Made by a program: the position numbers and the translations under genes. From Tretioscincus oriximinensis (lineage: Eukaryota; Chordata; Lepidosauria; Squamata; Gymnophthalmidae): a stretch of DNA of 64,000 nt. Positions within the stretch are counted from its first letter, which is position 1. Every line of letters begins with the position of its first letter. This document shows, piece after piece, positions 58,150-64,000 of the stretch. The stretch covers positions 892,809 through 956,808 of the forward strand of contig JAJVDF010000262.1 in NCBI GenBank assembly GCA_022410635.1. Direction: 5' to 3'. The notes beneath the pieces were generated by a model, which worked only from the letters and a program-made list of their open reading frames with translations, had not been told where the DNA came from and did not search any database.

Positions 58150-58560
58150 GGAGAATATTGAAGACAGAGCTGGTAAATGAAAAAAGGAAAATTATGATCG
58201 GGTAAATAGTAGAAATTCATCAAAAAGAGCATGGAGTAAGCTAATAGACATGAATAGACATATTGAAGGAAAAGAAGAATTGTACAGAAAGATAAGATCA
58301 TTATTACTGAAAAGTGAGTAAAACCATGACTCACTTGAATGGAGCTCCAAGAGAGAGGGAGGGAGGGGTTGGGTAGCAGGAAGGTTACGGAAGAGAATGA
58401 AAAATGAATAGGATAAATATAAGTCGGGATTGATCTTCAAGGAGTGATAATGTTATAGGAAGTGATTGTAAAAATTAAAGGGTACTATATAACTAAGTNG
58501 ATAATGATGTATAAATGTGTTTTGTTGGAGAAAATTATAACAAATACATTTTTTTAAAAA
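58150..58560 (+). mobile_element. Possible L1 3' UTR, sense
   Basis: A purine-rich + strand with GGGAGGGAGGGGTTGGG, then GTGTTTTGTTGGAGAAAATT, ATAACAAATAC and an A run. It is similar in layout to the L1 end at 55370-55426. Call is by resemblance only. Confidence 0.35.
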
Positions 58561-58678
58561 AACTTTGATAGATATTATATATTATTTATTAATTAAATTT
58601 TATTTTATTTTATCTGTATCCTGTCCTGTAAGCCAAGTATCGCAGTTCAGGTCATAATAATATAGTTATAATATCGCA

Positions 58679-59545
58679 TTGAAGGATATACTCGTGGAAT
58701 CCAGGGGGAAGAAGAAGGTGATGCCCTCAAGGTCTAACCCTTCTTCAACCTCAACCCAATCCGGAGGTAGGGATCGCAGGTTCTCATCCTCGCGATGCTC
58801 CTTCGGTTACTCACGACCTTTCTTCCCGTCGAACAGGGGCTTTCGGCCATACAGGGATCCACCTCCAAAACAGCAGTGGGACAAGCAGCGCCAACAAGCA
58901 CAAACCCGGCCGTCTGGAAGTCAGAATCGTCCTCAGGGATACCGTCCCACGAGAAAGGACGCATGACTAGGGCTATCCGGGGATGACGTCCNGGTAGGAG
59001 GGAGACTAGTCCTGTTTGCAGATGCCTGGGCAGGCTCCCGTGTTGATGACTGGGTTTACCAAGTTGTTTCCAAAGGTTACCAGTTGGAGTTAAAACACAG
59101 CCCTCCCCCTTATTTCATTCAGAGTTTAAAATGCGTGGGGCCTTAAGGAGAAGAGAGGTAATGAAGGCTCTCCACCGCCTGAAAACCATAGGGGCTGTAG
59201 AGCCAGTTCCGGTTGAGCAGAGGGGCAAGGGTGTGTATTCATTTTTCTTCGTAATAAAGAAACGTTTTGGTGGTTGGAGACCCATTCTCAACCTCAAGCC
59301 TCTGAATAGGTTTATGGTGCACAAACACTTTAAAATGGAAACCATACAGTCTATACGGATGGCACTGCAGAGAAACCAGTTCCTAGTCTTGCTGGACCTA
59401 GCAGATGCTTNTATGCACATTCTAATACACCCGTTGGATAGGAAATACTTACAGTTCACAATAGGCTCCTCCCACTGGTAGAATAGAGTCCTTCCATTTG
59501 GTCTCTCCAGCGCCCCCGGGTCTTTAGTAAGGTAGTAGATCAACT
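58679..59545 (+). mobile_element. DIRS-like retroelement fragment: gag end and reverse transcriptase start
   Basis: 58679-58966 codes LKDILVESRGKKKVMPSRSN and GGRDRRFSSSRCSFGYSRPF, the gag C-terminus, ending KDA-stop. It parallels the minus-strand gag at 53500 but is clearly a different subfamily. Then GGRLVLFADAWAGSRVDDWV and YQVVSKGYQLELKHSPPP lead into a reverse transcriptase: GVYSFFFVIKKRFGGWRPIL, NLKPLNRFMVHKHFKMETIQ and LVLLDLADAXMHILIHPLD. This includes the LDL.DA motif with the first catalytic Asp and ends VLPFGLSSAP. One stop (TIGSSHW-stop) and a frameshift near 59130 are present, and the YxDD motif is missing because the copy ends. Confidence 0.8.
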
Positions 59546-61170
59546 GATTGGGGTGCTAAGGCTGCAGGTAATCACTGTGAAAATAGTGAAATAGAACAGC
59601 TAAAAACAGGTTAGATGGGGAGAGAATGTTATTCCCTCAGCCAAAGGAAAGGGTGAGAATTTATGATTGGCTTCAGTATATGGGCTGGCAGGAGTCACTG
59701 TAAAAGTTTGGAAGAAATGGTGGTTGAAAATATCATATTGGAACTCCTGCCTAAATTCAATATTTTCCCTAAATAAGGACACAGACATAATCCCAATCAG
59801 TCTACATGAGATTGAAGATTATAACGAAAAAGGATGACTCTCCTATATCATACAGTCAAAAATGACTAATTTTGGAGGTTAACTTCTGGTTAATTGCCCC
59901 CTTGCTGGATTTTCTAACACAGCTATTTCTCTTGCCCAAGCAATACAATATTTAATTTCTTTTCCAGAAATTAGAATATTGAAGAGTCAAGAGTTTAGCA
60001 CTTGGGAGAAGCTAGTTAAGAAAGGAACACAACAGCTGATCAATACCAAAAGTAATAAAAAGCATGAAATGAAGTTAAAATTCATTTCTGCTTGGTTTGA
60101 AACCTCTAGCTAACATTCATCCATTAATCAAAATATGAGTCCCAACTATTGGCATTGCAGCTGCTAGAGGAGACTACACCAATGATGTTTTGTCAACAGG
60201 TTCAACATTTTTGGGTAACTAGTTAGGACAAGGCTAGAATTCCCTTCCAGTATGCCTGCATCCAAAGCTGCTCTGGGCCATTTCCCTAAAGTTTCTCAAA
60301 GGCGTATTCTCAAAAAATGCCAGAAAGTCAACATATCCCACCTCCCAACTGACGAATTCTTCCTTAATTACGGGTGTGGCAAGATCTGGCCAACACAAAA
60401 CATACCTTCACGAGAGGGCACTGTTCGCAAGCGCCCTATGTTCTGGGGTCACTCCAAGAACAGGATCCTACCAATGCAAGAAAGTGATTCATGCAATCAA
60501 GCGAAAAATACTGAGCTTTTATATGAAGAGGAAGCTGGCCCCAGTTGGCGCTATTAGATAAGTTACCCATCAAACTGTGCCTGAATTTGGAAACATAAAC
60601 TCATTTTTTAAATTGAAGTAGAGTCTTCAGAATTAATACAGGAAGCCACGTATGTTTCAGAGTTCAGTCTAGAAAATCAACTTGGACAATGACAATTCTC
60701 AAAAAAGAACCTTCAATTGCCAATAAATCTCCTGCTGACAAACATTTGTCAATAAGGAGTCAAATTAAAACATCAGATGGATCATTTTTCCAAAATGCTG
60801 CTGAGATCAATGATTTCATGATCATCTCTTCAGAGAAATTGATGCATCAGTAAAAGATGGAAGAACAATTTCAATAACATCTCTGGAACTGTCTGCAGGG
60901 TTGCCTGTCATATATTGTGATTTCATTAAGCAAGCCATGTTCTGTATCCAAAGCCAAGCCATCAATGAAGTTTCAACATACTTGTTTGTCAGTCTATAAG
61001 GAAGATGGTTTCTTTCTTGGAAGCAAATAAGTAATGAATCACCATGGAGCCATGTATCTATGCACGGCCAATTTTCTCTCCCTTTCAAATCCTGCCCTCA
61101 GTTGATTGGTCCCTTGGAAGAAGCCAGCAAAGCTTAATGGCTCTGATAACCAGCCATTATCACAAGCGTG
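59546..61170. other. Unassigned; possible decayed element at 60250-60560
   Basis: Two overlapping open frames (60252-60557 and 60376-60561) read PTDEFFLNYGCGKIWPTQN and YQCKKVIHAIKRKILSFYMK, but I recognise no family. The rest is AT-rich with no signal. Confidence 0.3.
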
Positions 61171-61292
61171 CCCTTGTTTTCTCTGAGGAATTTTTTTTCA
61201 AAAAAAGTTTTTTTCAATTTTTTTCCCTCAGAAAAAACCAGGAGGCACCCCAAAAACGGGTTTTTAAATCACCCCCTCCAAAAGGTCAGCTT
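61171..61292. mobile_element. Palindromic hAT-type MITE, family D copy 4 (truncated)
   Basis: Has the centre TTTTCTCTGAGGAATTTT...TTTTCCCTCAGAAAAAACC and the right arm GGAGGCACCCCAAAAACGGG, TTTTTAAATCACCCCCTCC, AAAGGTCAGCTT. The left arm is missing. It borders the minisatellite directly. Confidence 0.75.
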
Positions 61293-62230
61293 ATCTTTCC
61301 ATCCTGGGGCCCCCATCTTTTCTTCCAGGGCCCCTTCACTCTCCTTCGTGGGCACTTCTAATTTTTTCTATATTGGGGGCTTTTCCTTACAGGGGCCTCA
61401 TTATCTTTTCTACCTGGGACCTTCCATCTCTATCCTTTCCGAGTCTCTCCCTCTCTTTCCTTCCTGTGTCCCCTCTCTTTCTTTCCAGGGCCACTCCATT
61501 TGTTTCCTTTCAGGTCTCCTCCATGTCTTTCCTTCCAGGTCCTCACCATCTCTTTTCTTCTCAGTCCCCCATCTCTCCTTCCAGGGATCCCTCCATCTCT
61601 TTCCTTCCTGGGGCCCCTCTTTCTCTTTCCTTTTTGGGCCCATTCGTTCCTTTTTCCTTCCCAAGCCCCCCTTTCTCTTTTCTTCCTCGGGCCCCTCCCT
61701 CACTTTTCTTCCAGAGGGCCTTCATCTCTTTCATTTCATGGCCCCCTTTTTCCTGGGGCCCTCAATCTCTTTCCTTCCTGGGACCCTTGTTCCTTTCCAG
61801 GCCCCCCTTCTCTCTCCTTCTGGAACCTCTCCATCTTTCCTTCCTGGGTGCCCCCATTTCTTTCCTTCCAGGGGCCCCTCCATCTTTTTCCTTCCTCGGG
61901 CCCATCTTTCCTTTCATGGCACTTTTTTCCTGCTCCCCCATCTGTTCCTTTCCTGGGGCCCCTTCCTCTCTTTTCTTATTGGGGCTCTCCCTCCAACTCA
62001 TTCCTTCCAGGGCCTCCTTCCTTCCAGAGCCCCCTGCATCTCTTTCTTTTCTGCAGCCCCTCTATCTCTTTCCTTCTGGGGAGCCTTCCAATTCTTTCCT
62101 TCCAGGGGCCCCTCCACTTCTTTCCATCCAGAGGCACCTTTATTTTAGGGCACCCACCCTCACTTCCCTTCCAGGCCCCCTTCCCTTTCTTTCCAGGGCC
62201 CCTCCCCTTTTTCCTTTCACTTACCCCTCC
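61293..62230. repeat. Pyrimidine-rich minisatellite
   Basis: About 30 or more degenerate units of 26-31 bases, consensus near CATCTCTTTCCTTCCTGGGGCC and its variant with CCAGGGGCCCCTC. The + strand is mostly C and T, so all three + frames stay open (326, 293 and 261 codons). That reflects composition: the repeats are not in a constant frame and no domain is seen. Each unit has the palindromic GGGGCCCC or GGGCCC core. Confidence 0.85.
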
Positions 62231-62559
62231 CTGTTGGTATGTGGGTTTTTTTAGAATATTAGATTTATTCTCCACTCTCATATAGGATGTTCCTCTACTT
62301 ATGTCACACCTAAGACACCTTCACATGAAATGCTTCAATCCAATAAGCATTTGTGTTTATACAGCTTGGAGTTGAACAATATGCATAAAAATAATACCCT
62401 CTTGCTTAATAATGGTGCACACAGTATAATAATGAAGCAGCAAAAACTGGTGTTGCAATGACTCCAAGATGATGACAACTAATAAGAGAAGAGAGGCATG
62501 CGTTACTTTGAAGGATAGATGTGCCCAGACATAGCTCCGCTCGGAAGTCAATTTTAAGA
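62231..62559. other. Unassigned
   Basis: No recognised element between the minisatellite and the L1. Confidence 0.35.
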
Positions 62560-63194
62560 CCTGTTTTTGGAGGATGGCATACTCTTCCCCAGCTGTCTTA
62601 AATTTCAGTTCTCTGAAAACTTTGAAAAGGGAACCTAGAAGACGCGGACGAGAGAGATGGTGGCAGACGGTAAGCAGGGCTTCCCCTCAGAAGAAGCTAC
62701 ANTGGGGAAGATATTATCAGCTGTGCATAGCATGGAACAGAAAATATCTATTGGCCTCTGACATGAATTAAAGAAGGTACAAGGAGGTTAAAGGAGGAAC
62801 TGAAATGAACTAGTGATTTATGCACTTCAAACTCAGAGGACTTACAGATTCATGCAGCACAAATGAAAGTAATTAAGGCTGTGATGGAATCTTCTCTGGA
62901 TGAGCTTGCTGAGTTAAGGCAGAGAACAATTGGGCAGGAGGATAGAATGAGAAGGGAAAATATTCCATTTAAAGATTTTCAACCTAATTCTGCTTTTATG
63001 GGACTTTGCACAGCATTTGTGGACTTGATTAATGCAAATGGGTTGCAATTGAGCAGCAAGACATTGAGCGTGTTCACTGGATGAAGAGGGGCATAAGAGG
63101 GGAACACTCCCAACAGGTCATACTTGTAGCCTTTGCTTGTGAAAGCCTGAGAAATGAGCTATATAAGAAGCTAAGAGGAATGCAGGATCTAAAA
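62560..63194 (+). pseudogene. L1 LINE 5' region and ORF1 start (broken)
   Basis: Frames with several stops read GKILSAVHSMEQKISIGL and MKVIKAVMESSLDELAELRQ, RTIGQEDRMRRENI, a coiled coil followed by the R.RRENI motif that opens the RNA-recognition part of L1 ORF1. Next come FVDLINANGLQLSSK, VHWMKRGIRGEHSQQVILVA and FACESLRNELYKKLRGMQDL. ORF1 protein normally trimerises and coats L1 RNA. The reading is cut at 63194 by a hAT element and resumes at 63838. Confidence 0.75.
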
Positions 63195-63829
63195 CAGGGG
63201 TGGGCAATTATTTTTTCCGTGGGGCCACATGAGAAACAGAAAATATTGTGGAGGGCCGGCCAAATTCAGCAAGGAGGGTGAAACCAGGGGTCTTGTCCCC
63301 ACCTCTTCCAGGGGCCCTCCACAATATTTTCACCTCCTGAAGTTTTTTTCTTCCCTGAACTTAAATCCCCACATTTCCCACTCACACTTTTTCAGCCATC
63401 AGTCAGTGTCCGTCTGTCTGCAACACTGCGAGGGAAAATCTTCCTGCGNCCCCCAGTTTGCCCCCAGTCCAGACCAGCAAGCAGCAGCAGCAGCAGCAGA
63501 AGAAGAAATGGCTTGGCGTGGGTGGTGGTGGTGGAAAGAGAGGAACCGCCTTCCAGTTTGAATCGCTACCGCCAGGCGCACCTGAGTATTCTGATTGGTT
63601 GGCCTGGTATTGGCAAGCTGAAGCCGTCACGCGTACGATCCTCCATATCAGAAAAGGGNGGAGGAGGCGTTTCTGCGCGCGCAACCGCCGGCCGCCGTTT
63701 TAAATCTTCCTTCCTCCTTTTTTTTTCCCTTAAGGGGAAAATTGCTGTGTGTGTCGCCCCCGTCGCGGGCCAGTCAGAGCCAATCAAAGGGCTGTATGCG
63801 GCCAGGGGGCCGTACAATGCCCAGGTCTG
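63195..63829. mobile_element. Non-autonomous hAT transposon splitting L1 ORF1
   Basis: A 635-base element with ends CAGGGGTGGGCAAT and (complement of the right end) CAGACCTGGGCATT. It is flanked by a perfect 8-bp duplication, ATCTAAAA at 63187-63194 and 63830-63837. The left part carries GTGGGGCCACATGAGAAAC and GTGGAGGGCCGGCC, phrases common in amniote hAT elements. The right part is CpG-rich with CCAAT-type boxes (ATTGG near 63594, CCAAT near 63780). There is a CAG run at 63482-63500. No transposase. Confidence 0.85.
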
Positions 63830-63837
63830 ATCTAAAA

Positions 63838-64000
63838 CATAAAGACTGTAAAATCTTTATTTACATTGAACTGATCCCTGAGACATTAAGAGCTAGAAAG
63901 GTTTGGAAACCAATTGCAACAGAATTGAATTTCTCTTCTATATGTTTCAAATAGGGCTTTCCAGTGGCCATCTTAGTTCACAGGGATGGAGTGAACAATA
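63838..64000 (+). pseudogene. L1 ORF1 C-terminal continuation
   Basis: Removing the hAT element and one target copy restores the order: DCKIFIYIELIPETLRARKV and WKPIATELN follow LRGMQDLK from 63194. The segment matches the C-terminal domain of L1 ORF1, which carries the (I/V)..DLSP.T...R pattern. A stop TAG follows at about 63951, then GFPVAILVHRDGVNN runs to the window edge. Confidence 0.7.

Noticed and set aside
61168..62285. Three long overlapping open frames (up to 326 codons) on the + strand
   Set aside because: They are open only because the strand is nearly all pyrimidine, so stop codons are rare in every frame. The translation is a low-complexity Ser/Pro/Phe repeat with no constant phase or start context.
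33361..64000. First exons of DLGAP4, the next gene in human synteny
   Set aside because: No CpG promoter or coding exon resembling DLGAP4 was seen. The CpG-rich patch at 63560-63720 belongs to a hAT element with target duplications.

Overview
The window is nuclear DNA from a vertebrate, most likely a squamate reptile (a lizard; I cannot name the species). Three things support this. There are spliced genes with GT/AG exon borders. The pair EPB41L1 then AAR2, on the same strand and in the order known from human chromosome 20q11, is present. The repeat load is typical of squamates: Sauria-type tRNA SINEs, CR1-clade LINEs with TTCTTATG tails, L1, DIRS-like elements, many hAT and mariner MITEs, and a few solo LTRs. 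Isolated 'n' bases are scattered through a draft-quality assembly.

Layout. 1-12355 holds the 3' end of EPB41L1 on the + strand: three secure internal exons coding the 4.1 C-terminal domain, one tentative upstream exon, a last exon with only two codons plus stop, and a 3' UTR of about 3 kb. 12356-16370 is intergenic with MITEs and a medium-copy repeat. About 16370-16620 is a CpG-rich TATA-less promoter that should drive AAR2. AAR2 then runs to about 33.9 kb: a noncoding first exon and three coding exons that join in phase into a complete 384-residue U5 snRNP assembly factor, the same length as human. Introns carry SINEs and CR1 fragments. 33.9-64 kb has no host gene that I can recognise and is probably the spacer before DLGAP4. 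The 48-64 kb part is a dense transposon graveyard: two LTR-like units (one with perfect 5-bp target duplication), a CR1 split by a DIRS-like element that is itself split by an L1, a second DIRS fragment with reverse-transcriptase motifs, a pyrimidine-rich minisatellite, and an L1 ORF1 split by a hAT element with perfect 8-bp target duplication.

The two host genes do different jobs (membrane-cytoskeleton linkage; spliceosome assembly) and are neighbours by conserved synteny, not by shared function. No CRISPR, operon, true tRNA or rRNA gene was seen. The most unusual items are a gag-only DIRS-like element with inverted terminal repeats, a decayed local copy of an EPB41L1 exon end, several foldback transposons with near-perfect hairpins (one close to the AAR2 promoter), and an LTR that contains a coding-phase minisatellite.
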